In this document: piece after piece, positions 16,115-26,593 of the stretch
Numbering within the stretch: position 1 is the first letter of the stretch
Layout of the letters: the number at the start of each line of letters is the position of its first letter
From: an uncultured SAR86 cluster bacterium
GTDB lineage: Bacteria > Pseudomonadota > Gammaproteobacteria > Magnimaribacterales > D2472
Reading direction: 5' to 3'
NCBI GenBank assembly: GCA_902599315.1
Contig: CACKEY010000003.1
Location: 62,001-126,000, forward strand
Length of the DNA: 64,000 nt
Made by a program: the position numbers and the translations under genes
The notes under the pieces: generated by a model
Seen by the model: the letters and a program-made list of their open reading frames with translations, nothing else
What the model was told of the DNA's origin: nothing
Database searches by the model: none

Positions 16115-16453
16115 ATGGAAACATTGTTTACAAAAATCATTAATAAAGAAATCCCTGCCGATATTATCTTTGAAGATGATCTGTCTCTTGTGTTCAAAGA
16201 TATCAATCCTCAGGCTCCTACCCATTTATTAATTATTCCAAAAAAACCCATTCCTAAGTTATCCGATGCCTCAGAAGAAGATAAAGAGTTGCTGGGTCAC
16301 TTAATGTGGGTTGCTGGTGAAATATCTCGAGAACTTGGTTTAGATGAAACCTTTAGATTGGTTACAAACAACGGAGCCAAAGCGGGCCAAAGTGTTTTTC
16401 ATCTTCATTTGCATTTATTAAGCGGCAGACCACTTCAATGGCCACCTGGTTAG
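16115..16453 (+). CDS. HIT family nucleotide-binding hydrolase (HinT-like)
   Basis: A 112-residue histidine-triad protein. The triad HLHLH lies at residues 96-100 (QSVFHLHLHLLSG). The N-terminal TKIINKEIPADIIFEDD and the PTHLLIIPKKPI strand are typical of the HinT branch, which hydrolyses purine nucleoside phosphoramidates and aminoacyl adenylates. Full length for the family. It sits in the run of small genes after the crotonases, 3 bases before the NTF2-like gene. Confidence 0.92.
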   Translation: METLFTKIINKEIPADIIFEDDLSLVFKDINPQAPTHLLIIPKKPIPKLSDASEEDKELLGHLMWVAGEISRELGLDETFRLVTNNGAKAGQSVFHLHLHLLSGRPLQWPPG

Positions 16454-16456
16454 TAA

Positions 16457-17071
16457 ATGTCAATTGAAGAGAGAATAGATCGACTTGAATCGCTTGATGA
16501 AATTAGGCAATTAGCAGCCAAGTATTCTGTAACTCTAGATATGCGAGATATTGATATGCATGTAAATCTTTTTGTTCCAGATGTTCGAGTGGGTAAAGAG
16601 GAGAGTGGCCGTCAAGCTCTAAAAAAATGGGCTGATGCAACTTTTAGAGATAAATTTACGGGCACTTCTCATCACATAGGAAATCACATTATTGATTTCG
16701 AGACGCCTAATTCAGCTATTGGCTTGGTCTATTCAAAAAATGAACATGAAACTAATAATGAGTGGATTATTATGCAAATGCTTTATTGGGATTCATACGA
16801 AAGAATAAATGGAACCTGGCTTTTTAAAAAAAGACTGCCTATGTACTGGTATGCAACAGATTTAAACAAACCACCCCTTGGCAATAAAAAAATGCGCTGG
16901 CCGGACGAAGATAATTATGATGGATACTTTCATGACTTATTCCCATCTTGGAAAGAGTTTTGGAGCAGTGAATATATACGTGAAAATGATGTCACAGAGC
17001 CTGTTGAAGCCAATCAATTTTTAAGAGCTCTTAGGCGCGGTTCTGAACCAGGTAAATTAAAGGTTAAATAA
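16457..17071 (+). CDS. SnoaL/NTF2-like domain protein
   Basis: A 204-residue protein. The start, MSIEERIDRLESLDEIRQLAAKYSVTLD, is the helix and first pocket segment of SnoaL-like cone-fold proteins. HHIGNHIIDF and a conserved WLFKKRLPMYWYATD follow. The extra C-terminal 60 residues are rich in Trp and Asp (MRWPDEDNYDGYFHDLFPSW). It may be a dehydratase or isomerase for the upstream acyl-CoA pathway, but that is inferred from location only. Its 3' end overlaps a possible minus-strand microprotein gene. Confidence 0.75.
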   Translation: MSIEERIDRLESLDEIRQLAAKYSVTLDMRDIDMHVNLFVPDVRVGKEESGRQALKKWADATFRDKFTGTSHHIGNHIIDFETPNSAIGLVYSKNEHETNNEWIIMQMLYWDSYERINGTWLFKKRLPMYWYATDLNKPPLGNKKMRWPDEDNYDGYFHDLFPSWKEFWSSEYIRENDVTEPVEANQFLRALRRGSEPGKLKVK

Positions 17072-17161
17072 ATAGGCTACAATACCTATTAGAAAAACGA
17101 ATCCACCTATGCCAATAACAAATAATCCTAAATTTTTTATTGTTTGTGTATCTTCATCCAT
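17057..17161 (-). CDS. Putative 34-residue single-pass membrane microprotein
   Basis: On the minus strand an ATG at 17161 opens a 34-codon frame ending at TAA 17057-17059. The product begins MDEDTQTIKNLG, then has one long hydrophobic helix (LFVIGIGGFVFLIGIVAYLF). An acidic head followed by a clean transmembrane segment is unusual for random AT-rich DNA. It fills most of the otherwise empty 129-base gap and overlaps the converging NTF2-like gene by 15 bases. No convincing ribosome site is seen. Confidence 0.4.
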   Translation of the reverse strand: MDEDTQTIKNLGLFVIGIGGFVFLIGIVAYLFNL

Positions 17162-17200
17162 TCATTAAGTATAACCATCTAATAATTCTTAAATCAAATT

Positions 17201-18229
17201 ATGAGTATAGAAACAAGATTAAAATTTCCTATTGATGAAGTTCCCAAATATGGAATTTTTCATCAGATAAATAAACAAATCCATTGGATAAGAATGCCAT
17301 TACCAATGTCATTAAATCATGTGAATTTATGGACTGTGGGTGATAAAGACAACCTAACTCTCATTGATACAGGCATGCAATTAGATGACACCATGAAGCT
17401 TTGGAAAGCTCTCATTAAAAAAGAAAAACTTTCTATAAAAAATGTTATTGCAACGCACATGCATCCTGATCACATTGGTCTGGCTGGCTGGTTTGTGAAA
17501 AAATATAATTCAAATTTTAGTATGAGTAGAACTGATTATTTACAGTGCAGAATATTGTCTGCTGATACTGGAAACGATGTTCCAAATGATGCAATTGAAT
17601 TTTATATTCAAGCAGGCATGACCAAAGATCAAATTCATGCTTTTACTAAAAGATTTGGTTTTTTTGGTTCTATTGTTCATCCATTGCCGCGCTCTTACAA
17701 TCGATTAAAAGATGGCGATGTCATTGATATTAATGGGGCAGATTGGTTGGTTATAGATGGTCAAGGGCACACTATGGAACATTTATCATTTTTTTCTGAG
17801 GAATTAAATGTATTTATCAGTGGGGATCAACTTCTACCAACTATAAGCTCTCATGTTGGTACTTTTCCAACTGAGCCTGAAGCCAACCCAGTAGAAGATT
17901 GGATTGCATCCTGTCATAAATTGTCAAAAATCTTGCCTGAGGCTGTATTAGTATTACCTGGTCATGGAAGACCTTTTATCGGCGCTCATAAAAGACTTAA
18001 AGCTCTAATTGATCACCATGAAACATCTCTAGAGAAACTTCATAATATTTTGAAAACTCCTAAAAGAGCTGTTGACGTTTTTGATGTTTTATTTAAAAGA
18101 GAAATTGATGACAGTAATATAATTATGGCAACTGGTGAATCATTAGGTCATTTGAATTGCTTGTATTATCGCGGGATGATAAAAAAATCTTTAGATCAAA
18201 ATAATCAATGCTGGTATGAGCAAAGCTAA
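17201..18229 (+). CDS. MBL-fold metallohydrolase
   Basis: A 342-residue metallo-beta-lactamase-fold protein. The metal motif THMHPDHIG lies at residues 85-93 (His86, His88, Asp90, His91). Further ligands are likely in GHTMEH, SGDQLL and PGHGRPF. The extra C-terminal helical region (KAL to the end) resembles the winged-helix tail of LACTB2-like and glyoxalase II-related hydrolases. It has no signal peptide, so it is cytoplasmic. It overlaps the MFS gene by 14 bases. A thioesterase role would fit the acyl-CoA genes but is not shown. Confidence 0.85.
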   Translation: MSIETRLKFPIDEVPKYGIFHQINKQIHWIRMPLPMSLNHVNLWTVGDKDNLTLIDTGMQLDDTMKLWKALIKKEKLSIKNVIATHMHPDHIGLAGWFVKKYNSNFSMSRTDYLQCRILSADTGNDVPNDAIEFYIQAGMTKDQIHAFTKRFGFFGSIVHPLPRSYNRLKDGDVIDINGADWLVIDGQGHTMEHLSFFSEELNVFISGDQLLPTISSHVGTFPTEPEANPVEDWIASCHKLSKILPEAVLVLPGHGRPFIGAHKRLKALIDHHETSLEKLHNILKTPKRAVDVFDVLFKREIDDSNIIMATGESLGHLNCLYYRGMIKKSLDQNNQCWYEQS

Positions 18230-19466
18230 ACTCTCTGCAGAAGCTAAAGCGTGGATTCTCTATGACGGCGGTAATTCTGCATTTGCTACAACTGTCATAG
18301 CAGCTTTCTTCCCAATTTTTTTTAATGATTTTTGGGCTTCTGATCTTGAAGCTGAAGTAAAAACTGCCTACCTTGGATGGGGATTAACAATTTCAAACTT
18401 AGTTCTTTTATTTACATCTCCATTTATTGGTGCCATAACTGATGTTTCTAGAACAACAAAAATTTTATTTTCTGGATTTGGCGCAATATCAATAATCTCT
18501 GTAGCTATTTTATTTTTAATACCAGCTGGTTCTTGGCTTCAAGCTTTAATATTTTTTGGTATAGCAAATTATTGTTTTGCTGCTGGTAATACTTTGTATG
18601 ACAAGATGTTAGTTCAAGTTTCTAATCAAGATAACATTGCCCGAATATCTAGTTATGGATTTGCATTTGGTTATCTTGGAGGAGGTTTTTTATTCCTTAT
18701 TAATGCAGCCATGACAATTAAACCAGAGTTTTTTGGTTTATCTAGTGTTGCAGACGCCGTGAGATGGTCCTTTTTAAGCGTGTCTGTTTGGTGGACTTTA
18801 TTTTTAATACCCATTTTATTAAAAATTCAAGATAAGGGAGTTAGTTTACCTGGGTCACATTTTAAAATGGCCTATTCAAGAGTAATCAATACGTTAAGAA
18901 CTGTTTCCTCTAAAAAAAATGTTTTCATTTTTTTATTAGCTTTCTTCTTATACATTGATGGAGTACACACTATTATGGCAATGGCAGCTGATTTTGCGCT
19001 CAACCTAGGGTTGCCTAGCAGCGATATAATTGTGGCACTTATATTAGTTCAATTTGTGGCTTTCCCAACAACTTTATTGTGGTCAAAATTTGCATATAAA
19101 TTTGGCGAGAAAAATACACTATTATTCACAATTTCTCTTTATCTTATTGTAATAGCCTATTCTGCGTTTTTATCTAATGCTGTTGAGTTTTATGTCCTCG
19201 CATCAATGGTTGGCGCTATTCAGGGAGGCATTCAATCAATTTCTAGAAGCTATTATGCTACTCTTATTCCGCAAGGTGAATCCGGAGAATATTTTGGATT
19301 TTATAATATGTTTGGTCGAGCAGGTGCATTTATGGGACCAGCATTGGTAGCAATATTTGTAACTTTTTTTCAAGATACAAGATTTGGCTTGATACCTATA
19401 GCAGCACTGTTTATCATGGGCGCGATTATTCTTTTAAAAGTTAAAAGCAACCATGAATCTCTTTAG
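18216..19466 (+). CDS. MFS transporter, UMF1 family
   Basis: A 416-residue protein with about 12 transmembrane segments. The N-terminal AWILYDGGNSAFATTVIAAF is diagnostic of the UMF1 (Atg22-like) branch of the MFS. The sequence GGIQSISRSYYATLIPQGES in the second half is also typical. Members are thought to export small molecules such as amino acids. It overlaps the MBL gene upstream and a 62-residue membrane protein gene downstream by 14 bases each, so the three are probably one unit. The substrate is unknown. Confidence 0.87.
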   Translation: MSKAKLSAEAKAWILYDGGNSAFATTVIAAFFPIFFNDFWASDLEAEVKTAYLGWGLTISNLVLLFTSPFIGAITDVSRTTKILFSGFGAISIISVAILFLIPAGSWLQALIFFGIANYCFAAGNTLYDKMLVQVSNQDNIARISSYGFAFGYLGGGFLFLINAAMTIKPEFFGLSSVADAVRWSFLSVSVWWTLFLIPILLKIQDKGVSLPGSHFKMAYSRVINTLRTVSSKKNVFIFLLAFFLYIDGVHTIMAMAADFALNLGLPSSDIIVALILVQFVAFPTTLLWSKFAYKFGEKNTLLFTISLYLIVIAYSAFLSNAVEFYVLASMVGAIQGGIQSISRSYYATLIPQGESGEYFGFYNMFGRAGAFMGPALVAIFVTFFQDTRFGLIPIAALFIMGAIILLKVKSNHESL

Positions 19467-19641
19467 TCGAAAATCAATTATTTTATATAGCTTGCTAGGT
19501 CTAGTAAGTCTTTTTTTGGCAGGGTTCATAAGAGAATTCTTGCAATTTTCTACTTGGTTAGAAATTTTAATTACTTCTTGCGTTATTATTCCGATGTACA
19601 TTTTTGCAAGAAAAATCTTTGCAAAATTTCTTCAGAGTTAA
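19453..19641 (+). CDS. Small two-helix membrane protein
   Basis: A 62-residue protein starting inside the end of the UMF1 transporter gene. It has two hydrophobic segments (IILYSLLGLVSLFLAGFI and LEILITSCVIIPMYIFA) and basic ends. Overlapping start and stop codons (4 bases with the converging phosphodiesterase gene) argue for a real, tightly packed gene. No family recognised. Confidence 0.55.
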   Translation: MNLFSRKSIILYSLLGLVSLFLAGFIREFLQFSTWLEILITSCVIIPMYIFARKIFAKFLQS

Positions 19642-20378
19642 TGATTTGATAAAAGATCTTTAAGAGCTTTAGGTCTATCAGTAATAATTCCATCTACGCC
19701 TAAATCAATCAGTTTTTGCATTGTATCTTCATCGTTAATTGTCCACACGTGAATCTTCAATCCAATTTCATGAATGTATCGTATAAATCGCCTTGTAACT
19801 AATTTTATTCCATACTGATATATAGGAATTTGTAAACAGTTACCTGGAACCTTCTTTTTGTAGAGACCATAGCTGGCTAGCAAAAGTTTCAAAACTTCAT
19901 TTGGACCCATAGACAAACAAATTTCAGGATAAAGGTCGTGAACCTGCTTTAGCCTTTTACTGCTAAAGCTTGCTATACAGACATTATTAATTGAATTTGT
20001 TTTCTTTATTACCTCCAATGCTGGTAGAACCACCTCATCAGTTTTTACATCTATTTGAAACAATGTATTAGGAAATTTAATGAGAGTTGATTCGAGTGTG
20101 GGAATTTTATATTTATCAAAAAGCATTAATTTATCTATTTCATCGCTATGCAATGAATTAAAAATCATATCTTTTCCAAATAATCTACTGAGGTCATCAT
20201 CATGAAAAATATATGGAATTCCATCAGATGATAGTTGAACATCTGTCTCAATGTATGAAGATCCAATTTCAAGAGAATACATAAAAGACTCGATAGTATT
20301 TTCTGGTGCTTCAATACTGCCACCTCGGTGAGCAGAAATTGCTACACCTGAAACATTTAAATAGGGGTGTATAGACAT
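19638..20378 (-). CDS. Glycerophosphodiester phosphodiesterase
   Basis: A 246-residue GDPD-family TIM barrel that splits glycerophosphodiesters to glycerol 3-phosphate and an alcohol. The catalytic segment SAHRGGSIEAPENT holds His17 and Arg18. Glu44 and Asp46 (YIETDVQLS) and His59 (IFHDDDLSR) complete the active site. The C-terminal VWTINDEDTMQKLIDLGVDGIITDRP is the family ending. No signal peptide, so it is cytoplasmic and acts on internalised or turned-over headgroups. It could feed phosphorus recycling. Confidence 0.92.
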   Translation of the reverse strand: MSIHPYLNVSGVAISAHRGGSIEAPENTIESFMYSLEIGSSYIETDVQLSSDGIPYIFHDDDLSRLFGKDMIFNSLHSDEIDKLMLFDKYKIPTLESTLIKFPNTLFQIDVKTDEVVLPALEVIKKTNSINNVCIASFSSKRLKQVHDLYPEICLSMGPNEVLKLLLASYGLYKKKVPGNCLQIPIYQYGIKLVTRRFIRYIHEIGLKIHVWTINDEDTMQKLIDLGVDGIITDRPKALKDLLSNH

Positions 20379-20440
20379 TTTATTATTGTACTGAGATTAG
20401 TGTAAAATCACTAAATTCGTACCAAGATTATAAGTAATAC

Positions 20441-20671
20441 ATGGAAGAACAGGATATCTTAATAGAGGAAGGAATGAATCTGCTATATAGCGGAATGGTT
20501 GTTGTATTCAGTTTTTTGGTGTTGCTGATAATTTCAGTCAATATACTAAGAATCATCTTTTCTGTATTAACTCAAAATAAAGCCGAAGAGAGCTTTGATC
20601 CGTTATTAGTTGAGCAAAATAATATTCATCATAAAATTATAAAAGAAGTGTTAGGAGGTATTAGATCGTGA
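20441..20671 (+). CDS. oadG: Oxaloacetate decarboxylase gamma subunit
   Basis: A 76-residue protein with one N-terminal transmembrane helix (LYSGMVVVFSFLVLLIISVNIL). The acidic/polar tail is the size and shape of OadG, which anchors the alpha subunit and helps assemble the sodium pump. Its identity rests largely on position: it overlaps the OadA start by 4 bases and OadB follows. Confidence 0.8.
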   Translation: MEEQDILIEEGMNLLYSGMVVVFSFLVLLIISVNILRIIFSVLTQNKAEESFDPLLVEQNNIHHKIIKEVLGGIRS

Positions 20672-22422
20672 CAGATTCTAAAAAAATTGGTGTAACTGAA
20701 TTGGTATTAAGAGATGCGCATCAATCCTTGCTTGCAACTAGATTCAGATACTCTGATATGGAATCTGCTTTGAAGGATCTTGATAGCATTGGTTTTTGGT
20801 CAGTTGAATCTTGGGGTGGAGCTATATTTGATTCTTGTATTAGATATTTAGGTGAGGATCCTTGGGAAAGAATTAGGAAAATAAAATCAATGATGCCCAA
20901 TACTCCTCAACAAATGCTTTTGAGAGGGCAAAATTTACTTGGTTACAAACATTATTCTGATGATGTAGTGAATAAATTTGTTGAGTGCTCTAAAAAGAAT
21001 GGCGTAGATGTTTTCAGGGTTTTTGATGCCTTAAATGATACAAGAAATATGCATCAAGCATTACAAGCAGTCATTAGTACAGATGGCCATGCGCAAGGAA
21101 CTATTTCTTATACAACAAGTCCTGTTCACACTATCGATTTATGGGTAGAGCTTGCTAAGAAAATTCAAGATATGGGCGCGCATTCATTGGCAATCAAAGA
21201 TATGGCAGGATTATTGAAGCCTTATGTAGCATTTGAGTTAGTTTCTAAACTGAAAGAGGAGCTTGAAATTCCTATTCATTTGCATTGTCATGCAACCACA
21301 GGTTTTTCAGTAGCTACCGGTGTAAAAGCAATAGAAGCAGGATTAGATGTGATAGATACTTCAATTTCTTCTATGAGTATGACATATGGACACACACCAA
21401 CAGAAACAATGATAAGCATTCTTGATGGAACAAATCGTGAGACAGATTTAAATCTTGAAAACCTCAAACCTATTGCTGAGCATTTTCAGTCAGTTAGAAA
21501 AAAATATAAGAAATTTGAAGGATCTTTAAGGGGTGTGGATGCAAGAATCATAGCATCGCAAGTTCCAGGCGGGATGCTTACAAACCTTGAAAATCAGTTA
21601 AAAGCTCAAGATTCAATAGATAAATTTGATAGCGTTATTAAGGAAATCCCAAAAGTTAGAAAAGAACTAGGTTTTATTCCCCTAGTTACTCCTACTTCAC
21701 AGATTGTAGGAACACAATCTGTTATCAATGTCTTGTCTGGTTCTAGATATTCAACCATTACTAATGAAGTGAAATCTTTATTGAAAGGTGAATATGGAGA
21801 AACTCCTGCACCAGTTGATAAAGATTTGCAGCAACAGGCTATTGGTGATAGCGCTGTTATTACCTGCAGACCAGCTGACTTGTTGAATGATGATTATCAA
21901 TCAGCAAAAGGAGATTTTGAAAAGGCAATGACTGAAAATAATCTCCTGTCAGAACCATCTGATGAAAATGTCCTCATTTATACAATGTTTCCAGAAATTG
22001 GAATGAATTTTTTAGCAAACGTTGATAATCCAGATTACTTTGAACCTGAGCCATTAGATATTCATGAATTAACCGATTCTTCTTATCTTGTAAGCGTGGA
22101 TGATAAAGAATATTCGGTAACTCTTAAAGCTGACAATTCAGTGATAATAAATGATGGATCGCAAGTAAATAAAGTTAACAGCAGCCCATTAGTTGAAGCT
22201 GGACTTGGAACAATCATAGAGGCTCCTCTTGGTGGAAATATCTTTAGAACAATTGCCTCCGAGGGAGATTCTGTCGAGGCAGATACAACCATTCTCATAC
22301 TAGAGGCTATGAAGATGGAGACAGAGATCAAGGCACCTTCAGCTGGAATCATCTCAAAAATTTTTGTTAAGCCTGGAGATATTGTTAAACCTGGCAATCC
22401 TTTATTTGAAATTCAAAGTTAA
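20668..22422 (+). CDS. oadA: Oxaloacetate decarboxylase alpha subunit, biotin-dependent
   Basis: A 584-residue protein starting at GTG after an AGGAGG ribosome site. The carboxyltransferase barrel begins [17 protein letters not shown]. Metal ligands lie in HLHCHATTG (residues 204-212). A linker follows, then a C-terminal biotinyl domain with EAMKMET and biotin Lys549. It transfers the carboxyl group of oxaloacetate to biotin; OadB then releases CO2 while exporting sodium. Gene order G-A-B and overlaps with both neighbours support a working complex. Length matches the family (about 590). Confidence 0.94.
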   Translation: MTDSKKIGVTELVLRDAHQSLLATRFRYSDMESALKDLDSIGFWSVESWGGAIFDSCIRYLGEDPWERIRKIKSMMPNTPQQMLLRGQNLLGYKHYSDDVVNKFVECSKKNGVDVFRVFDALNDTRNMHQALQAVISTDGHAQGTISYTTSPVHTIDLWVELAKKIQDMGAHSLAIKDMAGLLKPYVAFELVSKLKEELEIPIHLHCHATTGFSVATGVKAIEAGLDVIDTSISSMSMTYGHTPTETMISILDGTNRETDLNLENLKPIAEHFQSVRKKYKKFEGSLRGVDARIIASQVPGGMLTNLENQLKAQDSIDKFDSVIKEIPKVRKELGFIPLVTPTSQIVGTQSVINVLSGSRYSTITNEVKSLLKGEYGETPAPVDKDLQQQAIGDSAVITCRPADLLNDDYQSAKGDFEKAMTENNLLSEPSDENVLIYTMFPEIGMNFLANVDNPDYFEPEPLDIHELTDSSYLVSVDDKEYSVTLKADNSVIINDGSQVNKVNSSPLVEAGLGTIIEAPLGGNIFRTIASEGDSVEADTTILILEAMKMETEIKAPSAGIISKIFVKPGDIVKPGNPLFEIQS

Positions 22423-23711
22423 TGAACTTAGAAGCAATATTTTCTAATTTAGGAATCTTCAGTTTAACTTCTGGACAATCAATAATGCTATTGGTTGGAT
22501 TATTAATACTGTATTTAGCTATTAGTAAGAAATTTGAACCTCTATTATTGCTACCTATCGGTTTTGGCGCAATTCTTACAAACATTCCTGAAATTGGCTT
22601 AGCCCTTAGCCCAATAGAAAAGTTAATTTATTACTCTGATGTTAATGAGTTAGCTGGAGCTATGTCATTAGTCTCAGTAATTGATGGAGAATCTTTAACA
22701 TCATTTCTTAAAACAGCCTCACATTCTCAGCTATGGCTACTTAATGAATATGCAGCAGAGTTAGGTTATAAGTCAGGAATCCTAAATACTTTTTATAATG
22801 TAGCGATTGGCTCAGGAGTTGCCCCATTGGTAATTTTTATGGGTGTTGGTGCCATGACAGATTTTGGTCCAATGTTAGCTAATCCTAAAACATTAATATT
22901 AGGAGCTGCAGCACAATTTGGTATTTTTGCTACCGTTATTGGCGCATTGTTATTGAATAAATTAGGTTTAGTTTCATTTACCTTAAAGCAAGCTGCTGCA
23001 ACAGGAATTATCGGAGGTGCAGATGGACCAACTGCAATTTATGTATCTTCAATTTTAGCTCCAGAACTTTTAGGAGCAATTGCTGTTGCTGCTTATTCAT
23101 ATATGGCATTAGTTCCATTGATACAGCCTCCGATTATGAGGCTTTTAACATCAAATTCTGAGAGAACAATTAGAATGGTTCAATTAAGAGAGGTCTCTCA
23201 AAAAGAAAAAATCATATTCCCAATTATATTGGTTTTTCTTGTTGGCATGATGCTCCCAAGTGCTGCTCCATTAATTGGCATGTTTTGTTTCGGAAACTTA
23301 ATGAGAGAATCCTTAGTTGTCGAAAGGTTAAGCGAAGTGGTGCAAAACTCACTCATTAATATAGTTACAATTTTTTTAGGATTAGCTGTTGGGTCTAGAC
23401 TTGCAGCGGATCAGTTTCTTACTCCTGAAACGCTTGGCATTCTATCTTTAGGAATTATTGCTTTTTCGATCGGTACAGCATCAGGTATTTTGATGGCTAA
23501 ATTAATGAATGTTCTTAGCAAAAACAAAATAAATCCCCTAATTGGAGCTGCTGGAGTATCTGCTGTGCCAATGGCTGCAAGAGTTGTAAATAAAGTAGGG
23601 CTTGAAAATGATTCCCAAAACTTTTTATTAATGCATGCCATGGGTCCCAATGTAGCTGGAGTAATTGGTTCTGCAGTTGCAGCTGGAGTAATGATTCAGC
23701 TTCTAGCCTAA
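22422..23711 (+). CDS. oadB: Oxaloacetate decarboxylase beta subunit, sodium pump
   Basis: A 429-residue polytopic membrane protein of the OadB/GcdB family. The conserved re-entrant segment [16 protein letters not shown] carries the sodium-binding Asp. [14 protein letters not shown] and the C-terminal [20 protein letters not shown] with [19 protein letters not shown] are hallmark blocks. Its ATG overlaps the last base of the oadA stop. It couples decarboxylation of biotin-bound CO2 to sodium export, which suits a marine cell with sodium-driven transport. Confidence 0.94.
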   Translation: MNLEAIFSNLGIFSLTSGQSIMLLVGLLILYLAISKKFEPLLLLPIGFGAILTNIPEIGLALSPIEKLIYYSDVNELAGAMSLVSVIDGESLTSFLKTASHSQLWLLNEYAAELGYKSGILNTFYNVAIGSGVAPLVIFMGVGAMTDFGPMLANPKTLILGAAAQFGIFATVIGALLLNKLGLVSFTLKQAAATGIIGGADGPTAIYVSSILAPELLGAIAVAAYSYMALVPLIQPPIMRLLTSNSERTIRMVQLREVSQKEKIIFPIILVFLVGMMLPSAAPLIGMFCFGNLMRESLVVERLSEVVQNSLINIVTIFLGLAVGSRLAADQFLTPETLGILSLGIIAFSIGTASGILMAKLMNVLSKNKINPLIGAAGVSAVPMAARVVNKVGLENDSQNFLLMHAMGPNVAGVIGSAVAAGVMIQLLA

Positions 23712-23715
23712 TGTT

Positions 23716-24849
23716 ATGGATCCTTTCAAAGATATCAGGCCTTATGTTGACTCTGAAGTAGCAGAGGTCCTATCGTCACTAACATCTAATCAATCAGTCA
23801 TAAATGCTTTAATAGGCCTACAATTTCCAGGAATTTTTTCAAAAATTCCTTTTTTTAAGTTTTTTATTAAGCAAAGGCTTATTTCTAGGGCAAAAATAAT
23901 TAATACAATTGATGATTATCAAAAATTATTTAAAAAGTTAATGGAAAAAGTTGTCGAAGAATCCATAAATGGCTTTCGAGTAAATGGGCTAGATCAACTT
24001 GATAAAAATGATAGTTATTTATTTATCTCTAATCACAGAGATATTACATTAGATGCAGCACTTCTTGCGCTCAATCTTTATCAATCAGGATTTAAAACAT
24101 TTAATATTGCTGTCGGAAATAATCTTATGGAGGAGAAATGGGCATCTGATTTATTTCGATTAAATAAAAGCTTTATTATTCAAAGATCTGGAGCAACAAA
24201 AAAAGAAATTTATTCTAGTTTGTCGCTTGCTTCTCAATTCATCAATAAAAGCATCTTTCAAGATAATGATTCTATATGGATTGCTCAAAAACAAGGAAGA
24301 GCCAAGGATGGGATTGATGAAACTGATCCAGCATTACTAAAAATGATTCATCTAACAGAGAGAAAATCAAAATCTATCGCCGATTATTTTAATTCTTTAA
24401 AAGTAGTGCCGGTATCTATTTCATATGAGTTCGATCCAAATGATCAATTGAAAGCATTAGAGCTAGATGCATATGAATCCAAAAATCACTATGTTAAACA
24501 AAAAGATGAAGATCTTAAAAGTATTGCCAATGGGATAACTGGATTTAAAGGAAATGTCACATTAAATATATCTGAGCCATTGCAATTTGAACCCAGTGAC
24601 AATTATCAAGAAATTTCAAATAAAATAACTAATTTAATAGTAAAAATGTATGAGCTCTACCCAACAAATTTTGCTGCGTGTAATTTGCTTGGTTGGGATT
24701 GGCAAGTGCAAACAAGCTACTCAACTAAACAAATTAAAGAAGCACAGGAAATATTAGATGGCAGAACAAAGTCATTATCAGTTAGCGTACGTTCGAAATT
24801 GTTAGAACAATACGCTAATCCTGTGATTAGAAAACTAAAATTAGATTAG
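23716..24849 (+). CDS. 1-acyl-glycerol-3-phosphate acyltransferase-like protein
   Basis: A 377-residue PlsC/LPLAT-superfamily protein. The catalytic motif is FISNHRDITLDAALL, with block II-like NKSFIIQRSG and block III-like IWIAQKQGRAKDG. The active centre is NHRD rather than the textbook NHQSxxD, as in a known long subgroup. No strong transmembrane helix is visible. It follows oadB by 4 bases and its stop overlaps the end of the convergent amtB gene by 4 bases. It probably acylates glycerol phosphate or a related lipid head; the acceptor is not certain. Confidence 0.75.
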   Translation: MDPFKDIRPYVDSEVAEVLSSLTSNQSVINALIGLQFPGIFSKIPFFKFFIKQRLISRAKIINTIDDYQKLFKKLMEKVVEESINGFRVNGLDQLDKNDSYLFISNHRDITLDAALLALNLYQSGFKTFNIAVGNNLMEEKWASDLFRLNKSFIIQRSGATKKEIYSSLSLASQFINKSIFQDNDSIWIAQKQGRAKDGIDETDPALLKMIHLTERKSKSIADYFNSLKVVPVSISYEFDPNDQLKALELDAYESKNHYVKQKDEDLKSIANGITGFKGNVTLNISEPLQFEPSDNYQEISNKITNLIVKMYELYPTNFAACNLLGWDWQVQTSYSTKQIKEAQEILDGRTKSLSVSVRSKLLEQYANPVIRKLKLD

Positions 24850-26132
24850 CCTGTAATGTAGCTACTTTCATTATGTTCTGTTAAATCTAGGCCTTGATGC
24901 TCATTTTCATCGCTTACTCTTAAATCTGTAATGAACGAGGTAATTTTCAAGGCTATCCAAGAAAATACTAGAGTCCAAATACAAATCACTAAAACTCCTT
25001 GAAGCTGGATCATAAATTGCTCAAATACAGATGCATCAAATCCAGTAGCACCAGATCCTAGAAATCCATCTGGTTTACCAACGAATGCAAGCATTAAAAT
25101 TCCTAAAATACCTCCAACTCCATGAACAGGAAAAACATCCAATGAATCATCAATTTTAAAATTACCCTTAATGATTTGAGTTGCATAAAAACATACAAAG
25201 CCTGCTAGAAAACCTACCAAAAGGGCTCCTTGAGGACCCACAGTACCAGAGGCAGGCGTAATGGTGGCTAGTCCAGCTACCATACCAGTGGCTATACCAA
25301 CTACTGTAGGCTTACCAGTTTTGAGCCATTCTACTAGCATCCAAGTTAGTGCGCCAACTGCTGCGCTTATATGAGTAACTAAAATAGCCATGGCAGCACT
25401 TGAATCTGCTGCTACAGCACTACCACCGTTAAATCCGAACCATCCAACCCACAGCATAGCTGCTCCCATTACTACCATAGGTCTGTTATGGGGAATCAAT
25501 GAGCCACCTGGAAATCCTTTCCTAGGGCCAAGCACTATCGCGGCAACCAAAGCTCCAACACCACATGTTGCATGCACCACTAAACCTCCAGCAAAATCAA
25601 TGACACCAATACTTCCAAGGTATCCTCCGCCCCATACCATATGGCATGCTGGCAAATAAACCAAAGTTACCCAAAGAATAGTAAAAATACACATAGCACT
25701 AAACCTCATTCGTTCAGCAAATGCACCAACAACCAAAGCTGGTGTAATAACAGCAAATGTCATTTGAAAAACAACAAATAGGCTTTCAGGAAGAGATCCA
25801 GAAACAGAATCTCTCATTAAACTAGATAAGAAAAAAGCTTCAGTTCCTCCAATAATAGAACCATTACCGGTGAATGCTAGGCTGTAGCCATAAACAACCC
25901 ATATTACAGAAACAATGCAACAAATTGCAAAGCATTGCATTAGGACTGACAACACATTTTGTGATCTAACGAGCCCACCATAAAAAAGTGCTAGCCCAGG
26001 AAGAGTCATAAATAAAACTAAAGCAGTAGCAGTTAAAATCCAGGCCGTATCTCCAGCATTAATTTCAGATGAAAGCACTGCTGGTGAGAGAAGAGTAATT
26101 AAACCGACAAGAGAGTAATTTAATAATTTCAT
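24846..26132 (-). CDS. amtB: Ammonium transporter AmtB (copy 1)
   Basis: A 428-residue Amt/Rh-family channel that takes up ammonium. A signal-peptide-like segment (residues 1-22, AVLSSE) precedes the core, as in E. coli AmtB. The pore histidines lie in GGLVVHATCGVGA and FPVHGVGGILG; the selectivity Asp is in GVIDFAGG. ALFYGGLVRSQNVLSVLMQ is the classic helix 1 signature. It is 12 bases downstream of glnK, whose product plugs the channel when nitrogen is ample. A second, dissimilar amtB lies at 26663-27940. Confidence 0.95.
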   Translation of the reverse strand: MKLLNYSLVGLITLLSPAVLSSEINAGDTAWILTATALVLFMTLPGLALFYGGLVRSQNVLSVLMQCFAICCIVSVIWVVYGYSLAFTGNGSIIGGTEAFFLSSLMRDSVSGSLPESLFVVFQMTFAVITPALVVGAFAERMRFSAMCIFTILWVTLVYLPACHMVWGGGYLGSIGVIDFAGGLVVHATCGVGALVAAIVLGPRKGFPGGSLIPHNRPMVVMGAAMLWVGWFGFNGGSAVAADSSAAMAILVTHISAAVGALTWMLVEWLKTGKPTVVGIATGMVAGLATITPASGTVGPQGALLVGFLAGFVCFYATQIIKGNFKIDDSLDVFPVHGVGGILGILMLAFVGKPDGFLGSGATGFDASVFEQFMIQLQGVLVICIWTLVFSWIALKITSFITDLRVSDENEHQGLDLTEHNESSYITG

Positions 26133-26144
26133 TTTTTTTCCTAA

Positions 26145-26492
<348 letters not shown>

Positions 26493-26593
26493 TTATAAAA
26501 ATTTAGAATAGTTAATACAAGAACCTGCACTATTATGCACTTAATTAAATCAATATATAGCTGTTTGTACGATATTTGATCAGAATTTACTCA

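Noticed and set aside
24846..26132. AmtB copy 1 as a sigma-54-dependent gene
   Set aside because: No GG-N10-GC element in the right register was found between 26487 and 26612; only the torF promoter fits.
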